Source: Vombatus ursinus (Eukaryota > Chordata > Mammalia > Diprotodontia > Vombatidae). Taken from it: a DNA stretch of 64,000 nt. A program made the translations under genes and the position numbers. The notes under the pieces were generated by a model, which saw only the letters and a list, made by a program, of their open reading frames with translations, was not told the DNA's origin and did not search any database. Shown one piece after another: positions 34,560 to 46,399 of this stretch (within the stretch, counting starts at the first letter, position 1; every line of letters begins with the position of its first letter). The stretch lies in NCBI RefSeq assembly GCF_900497805.2, contig NW_020949602.1, positions 3,762,108 to 3,826,107 on the forward strand. Direction: 5' to 3'.

Positions 34560-35400
34560 TCAATTCATAGAACAATACATCCTCAGAGCAAGAAGGGCCA
34601 TAGAACCCACCTCGTGACTTTTAGAACCCACCTCGTGACTTCAAAGCAAGAATCCTCCAGGACATTCCCAACAAGTGGCCATCCGGTTTTTCCTCAGAGA
34701 TCTCCAGTAATGCGGATCCTGCATCCTGAAGTGGGCCATTCCCCTGAGGTTTAGCTTGCTTAGGATGATATTTCTGACACCAAGCCTAAAATGGTCTTTT
34801 TGACCGGTCTTGGAGTCAGGAAGACCTGAGTTCAAATTTGACCAATGACAATCACCAGCTGGGTGACTGTGGGCAAGACACTTAATCTTTGCCTCAGTTT
34901 CCTCATCTGTAAAGGGGACAATAACAGTACCTATCTCCTAGGATTGTTGTGACGATCAAACGAGACGATAATTGTCAGGTGCTTAGCGCAGTTCCTGGCA
35001 CAGAGTAGGTGCCGTATAAATGTGAGCTACTGTGGTTATTGTCATCGCTATTGTTGTTACTAAGCAAAAGAAATCTAATCCCTCTTCAACATGACAGCCT
35101 TTTAAATATTTGAACAAAGCTAGCTTGCCTCTCTCAAGTCTCTCATGCAGGCTACATAGCCCTGATTCTTAAAACTTGTCCTCAGATCACAGAAGAATCT
35201 GCCTTCTGGCTGTGCTCCTCTGCCGGCTGCCAACTCTTGGACATCCTTCCTAAAGTGGTTCTGAGAACAGGACCCCAGATTCCAGATGTCACCTGACCAG
35301 GGGAGAGGACAGGCCTCCTCAGTTCAGCTCCTTTGTCTCCCAAGTCTGAGACTTTCCCACTATTCCACATGCCTTCCCATCACATAAGCCCCAAACATAG
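34560..35400 (-). repeat. L3/CR1 LINE interrupted by a SINE
   Basis: Left part 34560-34800 (gggccattcccctgaggttt, gatgatatttctgacaccaa) and right part 35085-35400 (cagccttttaaatatttgaa, aaagtggttctgagaacagg) are contiguous parts of an antisense L3, separated by the sense SINE at 34803-35062. A 20-bp piece, tagaacccacctcgtgactt, is duplicated in tandem at 34601 and 34622. Confidence 0.75.
34803..35062 (+). repeat. MIR/THER1-like SINE nested in L3
   Basis: cttggagtcaggaagacctg head, gcctcagtttcctcatctgt core and aggattgttgtgacgatcaa, with tail gtataaatgtgagctactg. Confidence 0.85.
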
Positions 35401-35489
35401 AAAGACACCTGCAATAAACCTTATGTGTGACTTTCTTTTGTGAAGTCCCATTCTTACTAATAATCCAGAAAAACCCAGAAAAAAACCTA

Positions 35490-35830
35490 AAAGATTATTT
35501 GGTCCAGCTTCCTCATCTTTAGAGAAGGAAACTGAGACCCAGAGTAGTTAAATAATTATTAATAATATTAAAAATATTAATAATAATAATATATTTGTAC
35601 ATTTGTACAGCACTTATTATGTTATAGGCACTATGCTAAGGGTTTTATAATTATTATATTATTTGATAGTCCTCACTCTGGGAAATAGGTGCAAACCCCA
35701 TTTTATAGATGAGAAAATGGAGGCAGGTGGAGGTTAAATGACTTGCCCAAGGTCACACAGAGAGTGATAACAGAGTGACAATAATAAGGCATATCCCCTG
35801 ACTCCAAATCCAGTTATATTTCTTCCACTC
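35490..35830 (-). repeat. MIR-family SINEs with (AAT)n tail
   Basis: 35490-35560 is a short antisense piece. From 35560, (taa)n, gcacttattatgttataggc, agatgagaaaatggaggcag and atgacttgcccaaggtcaca form a full unit. Confidence 0.8.
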
Positions 35831-36534
35831 TGTGCAAAACATGACCTGAAATAAGGCCCAGTAAAACCCTGTGGTTAGTATTTCCAAAAAATCCCCATCT
35901 AGGTTGAACAAAAGCTAAAAGATTTTATGCCAGTGACTTTTGGAAGGAAAAATAAATAGTGGGAAGCTCTGAATAGGTGTTATTAATATGGCCTTTTCAT
36001 TTGAAAGGCATAACCTTTCCTTCTTTTCAGATTCTTTATTTATCTCCAGTGAAGGACTTCAAAGACCGGAGTGCGGATTTAGCCATGTAACCGATGATTT
36101 CAGCATTTCAGCCTACAAAGAGGATTATGACAGAGCATTGGGAATGAAGGCACACGAACAGACAAAAGTAAGGGCAGGCTTGACCACAAGACACTGTATG
36201 GGTGAGGTCACTCCATTGAATGGGAAATTACTTCTATGGCAAAGAGTCTGGCATTAACCCCTGTCTGTTATAACAAAGCCTGAGAGAGAAGTCCTGGTCT
36301 AGACAGAGACTTAAGGCAATACCTTCCAATCCTGGGATTCCGGAATGATGTGACCCATAAGCAGAGGAAGTTAAATTAGATCCTCTCTGTAAGTTTCTTC
36401 CCAGTCTTAGAGTAAAAAAAAAAAATCTCTTCTATGAATTCAATCTGTAGGACTCAGAGCAAATCACTGTTGGGGCATTGTAGGATATCACAACCAAGAG
36501 ACCACAGAAGAGGGTTTTGTTAATTCTATACTCA

Positions 36535-37310
36535 GTCAATCCACCAACAAGGACTTATTAAGCACTTGTGGTGCATATCAAACACCATGCTAAGTATTGG
36601 GGATTTCAAGAAAAAGAAAAAACAATCTCTACCCTCAAGGAACTTACATTCTAATTTGGGAGATGATGTATAAATAACTGCTGCAGCTGGGTGCAGTAGA
36701 TAGAGTGCCAGGCCTGGAGTCAGGAAAACCTGAGTTCAAATCCAGCCTCAAACACTTACTAGTTGTGTGATCTTGGGCAAGTCACTTAACCTTGTTTGCC
36801 TCAGTTTCCTTATCTATAAAATGAACTAGAGAAGGAAATGGCAAACCCACTCCAGTATCTCTGCCAAGAAAACCCAAAATGGGGTCAGAAAGAATCGGAC
36901 ATTAGTGAAAATGACCGAACAACAATAATATAAATAACTAAGTATATTCCAGACACCAGAAGAGTAGGTAACCTTAGACAAGAAGACACTAACAGTCGGG
37001 AAATGAGAACAGGCTCCTGACAAAGGTGATATTTGGGTTGAGCAAGGCTTCGAAGAGATAGAAGCAAGGAAAGAGCACGAAGGGAAAGGCATGGAAATGG
37101 GAGAAGCAGCAGCAAACAGGCCCACATTACTAGAACGCAGCGTTTACAAAGGGGAAGTAATAGGTAAAAAATTGGGAAGGTAGGAAAGGGCCAGGTTGTG
37201 AAGGGCTGTCCAGGCCAAACAAGAGTTTGTGTTTGGTTCCAGGGATAATAAGGAGTCACTGGAATTTACCAAGTTAGGGAGTAACATGGGTCAGACCTAA
37301 CCCCACTCCC
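36535..37310 (-). repeat. L2 LINE fragment, antisense, interrupted by a SINE
   Basis: 36535-36679 (caaggacttattaagcactt, caaggaacttacattctaat) and 36940-37310 (gggccaggttgtgaagggct, gtttggttccagggataata) are one antisense L2, split by the SINE at 36680-36928. Confidence 0.8.
36680..36928 (+). repeat. MAR1-like SINE with perfect 11-bp target duplication
   Basis: The SINE is flanked by tataaataact at 36669-36679 and 36929-36939. The head is ctgcagctgggtgcagtaga and the tail aaaatggggtcagaaagaat, ending acaacaa. Confidence 0.92.
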
Positions 37311-37599
37311 AGAACCTGGATTCCCATTGGCTGCAGCTGCCACCTCCCATTCAGGGGCTTCCCTGTCCTCATAGCCAATTGATTAAAAGTTGTTCTCTGA
37401 TTGATCTCTCGGGTCAAGATGAGAGGGACAATTATCGTGGATTATATTGAGATGTAACAAGGGAATGGACAAAGGAAAATGTCACAACCATATCAAAGGT
37501 GGATAACGGGGGGCAGTGGGGTATAGTTCCATTTCTCAGTACAATCAGGAAGAAATTCAGAAAAGCTTCCCCTTGTCCAAGCATGAAAGACACAGCAGG

Positions 37600-37790
37600 T
37601 GGCACCCTACATCTACTGTCTCATTTCATTAGTCAAACAACCCGATGGAGAGGGGACTACATTTATAAATATCATCCCATTTTGCAGATAAGAAAACTGA
37701 AGCTCAAAGACGGTAAGTGATTTGTCCATGGCTACATGGCTAGTAAGAATCAGAGATATAATTCCAACCCAGAGCTGTTGAATCAAGGAC
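37600..37790 (-). repeat. MIR-family SINE
   Basis: catcccattttgcagataag, agtgatttgtccatggctac; antisense. Confidence 0.75.
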
Positions 37791-37829
37791 AAGTATCCTC
37801 ATAATAACTTTCTTGCATGACTGTGGCAA

Positions 37830-38820
37830 TAGAATCACAGAATTCAGGAAGTGGAAATGACCTCAGTTGCCATCTAGGCCACCTCGTACACACAAGGCAT
37901 CTCCACTCTAAGACACCCAACCAGAGGTCTGCTTGAAGACCTCCAAGGAGGAGGAGCCCACTGCCTGGGGAGGCAGCTTGCTCCATTATGGGACAGCTCT
38001 CATTGTGATGAAGATTTTCCTGACACCAAATCTCACTTGGTCTCTTTGCAGATCTTCCCCCTTTGCTCCTGGCTCTGTCTTCTGAGAAGAACCAGAATGG
38101 GTCTCATCCCAATCTCTTCTCTACATACAGGGATCATCTTCCCTCCAAGTCTTCTCTTATGTAGGCTAAACATCCCCAGTTCCTTCACTAGATCCTCAAT
38201 GTGATGGACCAGGGTTTTTCACCATTCTGATTGCCCTTGTCTGGACACTCCAGCTTGTCCTTGTTAACCTGTGGTGCCCAGAATTGAGCCCCACATTTCG
38301 GATGAGATCTGATGAGAGCAGATAGGCTTTATTACCTGCCTGGAAACCATGCCATTCTCACTGCAGGCCAAAATGACATTGACATTTTTGGCTCTTATAT
38401 TACACTTCTGAATCATGTTAAGCTCACATCTCACTAAAATCCCCAGGTCTTTTTTCAAAAACAATGGCTGTCTAACCATGCTTCCCCCATATGAAGTTAA
38501 TTTTTTCATATCCAAATGCAAGACTTTACACTTCTCTCTATTATATTCCATCTAGCTTCCAAGATCCTTTTGGGTCCTGACTCTGTCATCTAATATGCTG
38601 GCGATCCCTTACAGTTTCATGTCATCTGCAGATCTTCAGAGCCTTTTCACTCTATCTACATCCAAGTCAATGATAGAAATGTTAAACAACATAGAGCCAA
38701 GCACAGATTCCTTGGGTATTCCACTGGAGACTTCCGGCTAATCACCGAAGATCCAGATATTGAGAACATGGTTGATGGTGCCATGCGTACCTGATTTCAT
38801 TTCAGAATTCTTTCCAAGAA
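37830..38820 (-). repeat. Long L3/CR1 LINE remnant, including the end of its reverse-transcriptase frame
   Basis: About 1 kb in antisense: agaatcacagaattcaggaa, tgcttgaagacctccaagga, cattatgggacagctctcat, ctgtggtgcccagaattgag, gcagataggctttattacct and gaaatgttaaacaacataga. A minus-strand frame at 38264-38551 contains MEYNREKCKVLHLDM, matching the C-terminal CR1-type motif FNxDKCKVLHLG. It is a decayed LINE and not a host gene. Confidence 0.9.
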
Positions 38821-39009
38821 TCTATATTTAAGGAAAAAAATTGTCAATAGGAAAAATGAAATAGAAATAAAGCTAAAAGCATGCTGCAGTAGAAAGAGGT
38901 CTGCTTCTGCGTCCATCATCAACTGGCTGCACAGCCTCAAGCAAGCCCTTGAATGGAAAATGGCAGCAGCAGCCAATGGAAATCCAGGTTCTTAGGGAGA
39001 AGAAATATA

Positions 39010-39215
39010 GTCTGAAAGTGTTATTCCCCTACTTAATAAGTGGCTCCTTATTACCTCTAGGACCCAATATGAATATAAGCTTCTATTTGGCACTGAAATT
39101 CCAAAGGTAAGATACTTAACCTTTCCAGCAGGCTTTAGTTTCCACCTTTGTAAAAACTAGGGGTTAGACTAGATGATCTTTAAGGCCCCTTTCTACTCTG
39201 ATGTTTTATGAACCT
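39010..39215 (+). repeat. L2 fragment followed by MIR tail
   Basis: 39010-39100 has taagtggctccttattacct (sense L2). 39105-39215 has ggggttagactagatgatct and ttaaggcccctttctactct (sense MIR 3' end). Confidence 0.65.
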
Positions 39216-39394
39216 GAAGAAAGAAATTAGAGATCATGGGTCAAATAATCATGAAATCTTATTAAGGATCATGGGGTTTGAGGTGGAAGGGACCTCAGAA
39301 GTCAGTCCAATCCTATATTTTACAGAGAAGGAAACTATTACTCGAAAAGGGATCATGTTTAGAGCTAGAGGAGACTTTAGAGCCCCTTTAACCA

Positions 39395-39920
39395 ATAAAT
39401 AAATCAACAAGCACTTATTAAGCGCTTACTATTTTTCAAATAATAGAATGAAATAGCCCCTGTTCTCAAACAGATTTTGTTTGAAAAGGGGAGACATATA
39501 CAGAATAAATTTGAATACAGACACACACAAATGAGATGTTTTGGGAGAGAGGGTAATAACATTCTGGGGAATCAGAGAAGGCTTTGTGCAGAAGATGTCT
39601 TGCAGGGAAAGAAGGATTCTCTGAAATTGAGGTGAGGGAGTATGCTACAGGCAAGGAAGATGGCAAGAGGAAAGGCATGCTGATGGGCAACGAGCTGCCC
39701 TACGTGAGGAATAGAGGGAAGGCCAATGTGACTAGATCACAGAGTGCTTATGAGAAGGAGGGTAACATCCAACGAGACTGGAAAGCTAGCTAGGGGTTAG
39801 TCTGGGAAGAGTTGTGAAAGCAAAATCGATGAGTTTATATTTTGTATTGGAAGTAATAGGGAGCCATTGGAGCTTACAGAGCAGTGAAGCAACACACTCA
39901 GATCTCTGCTGTGAAGAATA
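39395..39920 (-). repeat. L2 LINE fragment, antisense
   Basis: caacaagcacttattaagcg, ggaatcagagaaggctttgt and agtaatagggagccattgga; about 525 bp. Confidence 0.75.
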
Positions 39921-39929
39921 AAAATTGAG

Positions 39930-40070
39930 ATAAGGGAGCTGAGACCCAGAGAGAGGCCTGCTTGCCCAAGGTCACACAGGTAGGGGATGGCACAGACAGA
40001 ATTCAAACCCAGGTCCTTTGACTCCAAAAGCTTCACAGCTTTCCATAGTACCATGTTTTCCTCAGTCACA
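39930..40070 (-). repeat. MIR-family SINE fragment
   Basis: ttgcccaaggtcacacaggt and attcaaacccaggtcctttg. Confidence 0.75.
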
Positions 40071-40679
40071 GATTGCTTTGTAGGGAAATTTTCTAATTTA
40101 GTTGAAAGACCTAATGATACATAGTCTTACGGGACATGTCACCACAGTATTGAAATGATTGTTTATTCAGAACCATACAACATCTTGTGCACTGCTGATT
40201 CATGGGTGCTGGGATGAGCTCTCTGAGTCAAATGATCAATTGCTTTCTCCCACACTAATTGACCCTTCAGTTCATAACTGTTGTTCCTTAGAATCCGGAC
40301 TGTCAGCAATTAGCATAACAATGCCCTGTCCTTTGAAAAGTCATTGACCACTATTCCTCAGCAAGCTCCTTTATCACTGGAAAGATATTAAAGGTGAATC
40401 CTTTCATTCTTACCCCTATCTCATTCATTGTTGGCTCTAGGCAACTGCTGGCACCCCAGCAAGGGTCTAGAGAGGGCTGGCATAATGGTCACTAAGGACC
40501 AACTAAGAGCCAAGTTCAAAAGTGCAACAGCTAATGAGAAATGCCAGGGTGAAGGGTGACCTGTCTGAGCAAAGGATACCAAGACCAAGGAAGAGGTCAG
40601 GTCAAGATAATGGGGGAGGGGAAAGGTGCATAGGTAATGGCATAGTCTAGAAGGAAGGAATGAGGTCCATCAACTGTGC

Positions 40680-40753
40680 GAGACCACAAGGAAGAGTAGT
40701 GGTCAGGAGCCNNNNNNNNNNGAGACCACAAGGAAGAGTAGTGGTCAGGAGCC
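40680..40753. other. 10-N assembly gap flanked by a 32-bp exact duplicate
   Basis: The N run is 40712-40721. The 32 bases before it (40680-40711, gagaccacaaggaagagtag...) recur exactly at 40722-40753. Two overlapping contig ends were probably abutted without merging, so the gap and one copy are likely artefacts. Any open frame across it is meaningless. Confidence 0.85.
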
Positions 40754-41089
40754 AGGTAAGTGATAAGAAAGCAGATCATGTGGACCAGGAAACATTCACA
40801 AGTGTATGATGATAGGATATTCCCTGGTCATCCCAGCTGATGGGCAAAGACCTCAGAACAAACTCTCAGACATGAGAATGAATTGAGATAAATGAACTTC
40901 AACATTCACCAATTCTTAGTCAGGCCTCCAACTCAGGATCCAATCTGGATGCCACCAGCCACACAATGATGCCCACAGACAAGTCAAGGCCTGACAGGAG
41001 CTCTGTATGCCTGAGGCCATGATGTACCAGATCACTACACCTCTGAACCAGAATTCAAGGCACTAAACCAGGAAGGAATTTACAGGTTC

Positions 41090-41215
41090 AGTCCATTAGC
41101 TAATTAACTAGAATTTATTATGTGTCTAATCTGTGCCAGGCACCAGGGACACAAGGACAAAAATGTCCCGATCCCTGCCAGGAAGTGGCCGGGATTCCAT
41201 TGTGCTCCCAACACA
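41090..41215 (-). repeat. L2 3'-end fragment, antisense
   Basis: aatttattatgtgtctaatc and gtgccaggcaccagggacac. Confidence 0.6.
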
Positions 41216-41739
41216 GACAGAAGAATAAAAGGTGAACAGTGGGATGCAGTGGTCTAGAAATCTCTGGGGCATGTAATGGATTTTCCTTTTTACTTCTTCT
41301 TCATTGCAAACTGGCAAATTTGTGTCTCAATCTTGGCTTTCCATTTCTCATCTCTCCACCTTTTGCTGGTTGACCCCCCCCCCCTCACACCATACCTGAT
41401 GTGTACTTTCTCTTAGAATCCTTGTTCTAGCTCTTGGCTTCCCTCTTGGCCCATATGACCTTGAGTCCCACAGCTGGCTCATACAAAGGTATGCACATTG
41501 GGATAATTTGCAAATATGTAGACACACACACTGTAAAACTCAGCATCATGATATAATGATAAGACAGAACACTTAGTCCTTAAACACTTAACAGTCCTGC
41601 CTGGGCCCCATCATCTACCCTGCAGAGGGTACACAGATAGAGCCAATGCTCACTGCTCTCCAGAGATGCCAAGTTTACTGGAGCCCTCTCATCCTCCCTC
41701 TTCTGTTGTGCACAGTAATAAAGCCCAAGGCACAGCGTG

Positions 41740-42010
41740 ATGGGAGTTGTCAAGTCTTGAAATGAATAATAAGACATCTTCAGAGTGGAGCATAAAAAAG
41801 AGACGTGCTAAAAATACCTTCGATGTGGATTGCATCTGGGAAGCCAAAGAATGCATCCCCATTAGACAGTTTGCTTTAATTGCGGCGGAACAAAACCCCA
41901 GGCAGAATCAAAGACCTCACACGCTAACTGCACCTGCTCACAGGTAAACAAAGGAAAGGAAACACACACAGCGCTTAATTCAGCTCCCTTACCCTGCTCC
42001 TTGGTAAGTG
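41740..42010. promoter_or_regulatory. Candidate intronic control element, repeat-free
   Basis: It includes caggtaaacaaagg (41941-41954), a forkhead/SOX-like composite, tttgctttaattgcggcgga with rare CpGs, and gcgcttaattcagc. No transposon was recognised. Confidence 0.3.
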
Positions 42011-42209
42011 AAATCCTATACCAGGAACCTCGAAGATCTGCAACTTTATGGAGAAACAATGGAGATGCTCAGAAGAGCTTAGCCAATGGGCAGACTTCTT
42101 TGCTGTACCCTTATCAGCCCCTCTGTTTTACTTTTAAAGTAGTATCATTTCATCCAGATCTGGTGACTGGCTACACAGAATCCTAGGCTTCCTTCAAGGA
42201 TCAGTTCCT

Positions 42210-42425
42210 TGTGTGATGGAGAAAAAGCCAACCTCAGAGTCAGGAAGACCTGAGTTCAAGTGTCACCTGTAGCACCCACCAGTTGTGTGACCCTGGATAA
42301 GCCGTTTTGCCTCTTCAGAACTCAGTCAACTCTTCAAAGCTATACATTTCAGAGAAGTTGCTGACCCATATTGGTAAAGGCACTCTCCACACAGGTAATT
42401 CCCTGTACCAAATAAATTCATAGAT
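42210..42425 (+). repeat. MIR-family SINE, degenerate
   Basis: cctcagagtcaggaagacct, gagttcaagtgtcacctgta and ttgtgtgaccctggataagc. Confidence 0.75.
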
Positions 42426-42620
42426 TCAAAATAAATTATAATATAGTATGTATTATAATTTATATAATACATAGCATATGTTATAATTTATATAATATAT
42501 AGCATATATTATAATTTATATAATACATAGCATATATTATAATTTATATAATACATAGCATATATTATAATTTATATAATACATAGCATATATTATGATT
42601 TATATAATATAATTATAATA
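42425..42620. repeat. 28-bp AT-rich tandem array
   Basis: The landmark atagcatat recurs at 42471, 42499, 42527, 42555 and 42583, an exact 28-bp period. The unit is about 'ataatttatataatacatag' plus 'catatatt', itself nearly palindromic. There are about six units including degenerate edges. Confidence 0.95.
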
Positions 42621-42699
42621 TAGTAGCCTACATTTAAAAATATTACATGTATTAATATGTTAACAGAGTTGACAAAAAGTTTTCATATGTAGATCCTGA

Positions 42700-43060
42700 G
42701 TTAGCCAATAAACATTTATTAATTGCCTACTATGTGTCAAGTGCTGGGGATAAAAAGAAAGTAAAAAAGAAAAGACATTTTCACCTCTCAAGGAGTTCAT
42801 AATCTAATGTGGGAGATAACATGCATATAATGATGCATAAACAAGCCATAAACTGGATAATTTGAGATGATCAGAGGGAAGGCACTAGCACTAAGCAGGA
42901 CAAGACAGGCTTCTTGTAGAAGATGGGGTTTTACCTGGGACCGGAAGCTAGAGAAGCCAGGATGGGGAGCTGAGGAAGGAGAGAACCCGATGCATGGGTG
43001 ACAGCTAGTGAAGATACTTAGAGCGGGGGGATGTTGAAGCCCTGTAATCATTCAGACAAA
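42700..43060 (-). repeat. L2 LINE fragment, antisense
   Basis: aataaacatttattaattgc, caaggagttcataatctaat and gcttcttgtagaagatgggg. Confidence 0.75.
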
Positions 43061-43559
43061 GAGGTAGGGAAGACATTGCTAACTTCATATTAAATATGAG
43101 GTAACTTTAAGAGGGAAAGTTTTTTTAAATGCAAAAATTCAAGAATGGGTCACAAGAAATATCATTAATATTTTGTCCCACATGTGGCATAGACGGTAAG
43201 TGCTACAAGCAGTTAGAAAAAGACGGAGACTAGTGTGAGTTAGAGCTCTCTGAGAGGACTTCATGTTGGTGAGACTTGACTTCAGATGATATGTAGGAGA
43301 ATGGTCACAGAGCAAGTAGCAGAGATAGCATTTAAACCTAGGTTTTGTGTTTGTTTGTTTGAATTTCAAGTCTAGCACTCTATCCACAAAGCCATACTGT
43401 TTTCATACGTAGTTATCTTAAAGGAAGCACATTTGGAGAGATATGAAGGGGGCTTGAATGAAGGGCTAAGGAAAGGGACAGTGAAATAAAAGGGATCAAA
43501 GAAGTATCATTGAAGGTGGAAGAGACCTCAAAACACTAAACATTAGCAAGATAGGGAGG

Positions 43560-43735
43560 ATCATGGGATAAGAGCTGGAATGGCCCTTGGAGGTCATCTA
43601 CCCACATTCTTTATTTGACAAGTGAGGATCAGAGATGTGAAAAGACTTGTCCAAAGGAACAGCCTTTTTTTGGTAGCAAAGTTAGGATTAGAAACCTAAA
43701 GCCCTTTCAGGTAAAATAAATAAATAAATAAAAAG
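43560..43735 (-). repeat. MIR/L3-like repeat and (ATAA)n
   Basis: gagctggaatggcccttgga, gatgtgaaaagacttgtcca; a short (aata)n at 43714-43735. Confidence 0.6.
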
Positions 43736-44134
43736 TCAACTATCAAAAAGTCCCACCAAATCCCAGAAAAGGCCGGGAAGAAAACATTCTGCTCACCCAA
43801 AATAGCTCCACTTAACACAACAAATCCATGCACCCAACCCACAGAACACCTGGATTCACTGGGTTCCATGCACTTGTCTGCAATTCCATCCCACCCACTG
43901 CTCATTCACTCCTTGGGTGGCTCACATCCTGGGAGATGCTTTCTTTAGTGCTCAAAATAAAACTCTGCAAGTCCAACAATAGATGTCCCAGTTTGCCAAT
44001 AAATATTTAAAATCCTTGTTCCAAAGAACGATTCTTAAAGAAATATCAGGCCTTGTTTAACAAAGTATCCCAGAAATCCCTTCCTTGGGAAGTTCTGCCA
44101 GTTGGTTTTTACAGATTTCAATTTTTGTTCAATA

Positions 44135-44760
44135 TAATTCAGTCTTACATTCATTAAGCAACTATATTCAGGGCACTGCCACTGGGCACTGGGGATAATG
44201 AGACCAGAATGAAATAGTTTCTGACTACAAAGAGCTTACATTCAAAAAGGGAAAACCACAAATACACAGCTAAGTAAATTTAATGTGATTCTTGAAAGGA
44301 GAGAATGCTAACAACTGGGAGAATCAAGAAATATTATTAATTATTATTATTGTTGATAATTAAATAATAATATTAATAACAAGTATTAATATATAACTTT
44401 GTAAGAATATTACAAATATCATCTCATTTGGTCCTCACAACAACCCCATGGGGTAGATGCTATTATTATCCCTAATTTATAGATAAGGAAACTGAGACAA
44501 ACAGAGGTTAAGTAACTTGTCCAGGATCACACAACTAGCAAGTGTCTGAAGCGGGATTCAAACTCATGTCTTCCTGACAACAAGTCCAGAAGTTTCTCTC
44601 TATCCACTGTGTCACCTAGATGCCTAGGTGCTAAGACCTGAGTTCAGCCTTGAAAGAAGTGAAGATTTGTGAGAAGCAGAGATGAGGAGGGAGAATGTGC
44701 TAGGGATTGTGGAATAGCACACTCAAAGCAAGAAAGGCAGGAAATAGAATTCTGAGTTCA
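44135..44760 (-). repeat. L2 LINE, antisense, interrupted by a MIR SINE
   Basis: 44135-44328 (cattcattaagcaactatat, agagcttacattcaaaaagg) and 44635-44760 (gagttcagccttgaaagaag) flank an antisense MIR at 44330-44628 that begins with (ATT)n and continues caaatatcatctcatttggt and ttaagtaacttgtccaggat. Confidence 0.75.
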
Positions 44761-44769
44761 AGGGTCAGT

Positions 44770-45595
44770 AAGTGGTCTAGTTCTCAACATGTCTAGAACA
44801 GAACTCCTTATCTTCCTGCCCAAACCATATCTTCAGCCCCTCACTCTCTTACCTCCCAAGTCCAATCACTCTCCATGGTGCTGATTCTATCTCTACACCA
44901 TCTCCCTCATCTACCCTGTTCGGCTGCACTAGCCACAGCCACTCCCAGTTTACCCCCTCAACATCTGTCCCCTTGATCATTGCAAGAGCCTCCTAATTGG
45001 TCTCCCAAGTCTCTCCCACTCTAATCCATTCTCAGATTAGCCAACAAAATGATTGTCTTTAAGCACAAGTCTGACTATGTCACTCCCCTCCTCATTAAAT
45101 TTAGATAGCTCCTTATTGCCTCTTGAATCAAATGCACACTCCTTTGTTCAGAATTTAAAGGCCTATACAATTTGGTTCCAAATTGCCCTTAGGGCCCTTC
45201 ATCATTCCAGAGTCCTGCCAAACTGGCCTTTTAGCTGGTCCTTCCAAAGTCATTCCATCTTCTGCATCCACATTGTTGTGTGGTTCCTCGTGCCTGAAAC
45301 ATATTTCACCATCTCCTCCACCTCTTCTAATCCATAGCTTCCTTCCAGGCTCAGCTCATCTGTCATCTCCTATGGAGGCTTTTCCTAATTGCCTCATTGT
45401 TCGTCCCTTCCTCAAATTCTTTTCTATTTGTTTTGTATAAATCTTGAGTTTCTCTGCATGCATGGTGTTTTCTCTCAGTAAACTACAAGCTTCTTGAGGG
45501 CAGTGGCTATTTCATTTTTTCCTGCACCATCTATACTTGCAGATATAAATTCCTGTTGAATGGGATTGAAATAAATTGAATTGAGAAAGGAAGGG
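44770..45595 (+). repeat. L2 LINE 3' region, sense, about 825 bp
   Basis: atgtctagaacagaactcct, aagtctgactatgtcactcc, ggcctatacaatttggttcc, ttccaggctcagctcatctg, aagcttcttgagggcagtgg and a terminal tgaa-type repeat. This is the best-preserved L2 in the window, reaching its 3' end. Confidence 0.88.
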
Positions 45596-45825
45596 AAAAA
45601 TAATACACTTTACAGTCATGTCTTATTTTTCATAGGTTGAATTATTTGTTGCAATGAAAGTTCCTTTTTGGTTACAAGATGCTAATTCAGGGTATGAGTG
45701 GCAGATGTGGTGCATGAATTAATCAATCAAAATTTATTAAGTGCCTACAAAAGCAAAGTCCTAAGGCAGACAGTGTGAAGAATGCAAAGAAGTTTAAGGC
45801 ATTTCTCTCCAACAGCAGGCATTTG

Positions 45826-46068
45826 GGGACAGCTAGGTGGTGCTGCAGTGAGTAGAGTGGCAGGCCTGAAGTCAGGAAGACTCATCTTCTGAAGTTCAAA
45901 TCTGACCTCAGGTACTTACGAGTTATGAGACCCTGGACAAGCTACTTCACCTGGTCTGCCTCAGTTTCCTCATCTGTAAAATGAGCTGGAGAAGGAAATG
46001 GCAAACCACTGCAGTATCTCTGCCAAGAAAACCCCAAATGGGGTGACAGCAAAATGTGTCAGACATTT
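45826..46068 (+). repeat. MAR1-like SINE
   Basis: ggacagctaggtggtgctgc head, tgcctcagtttcctcatctg core and ccaaatggggtgacagcaaa tail. Confidence 0.88.
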
Positions 46069-46134
46069 AGTTTAGTGCTGGCAATACAAAGAAAAGCTAA
46101 AACACAAAAATAGTCCTTGAAGATTTTCCTTGCA

Positions 46135-46325
46135 TTGACCAGAGGCAATATCATGTCTAGAGCTCTGAGCTTGGAGTCAGAAAGACTGGAGTTTGAATCG
46201 TATCTCAAACACTAACAACTTTGTGTGACCCTAGGCAAGTGACTAAAACTCCTGGGGTCTGTTTCCTCATCTCTGAAATGAGGGTTTGAGGCTAGAAGAC
46301 CTTCATGGCCCCTGCCAGCTCTAAC
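46135..46325 (+). repeat. MIR-family SINE
   Basis: gcttggagtcagaaagactg, tgtgtgaccctaggcaagtg and ttcatggcccctgccagctc. Confidence 0.75.
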
Positions 46326-46399
46326 TTTACGCTCGATGCAAATTCTGTTTCTCCTGGAGAGCAACTGTTCTTCCCTGTGACCATCCTTCCAATGTTTGA

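Noticed and set aside
36885-37259. 124-residue minus-strand frame
   Set aside because: It lies on L2 3' sequence and the edge of a SINE; no protein similarity.
38264-38551. 95-residue minus-strand frame with a real protein motif
   Set aside because: The motif is the C-terminal CR1/L3 LINE signature; it is a decayed LINE and not a host gene.
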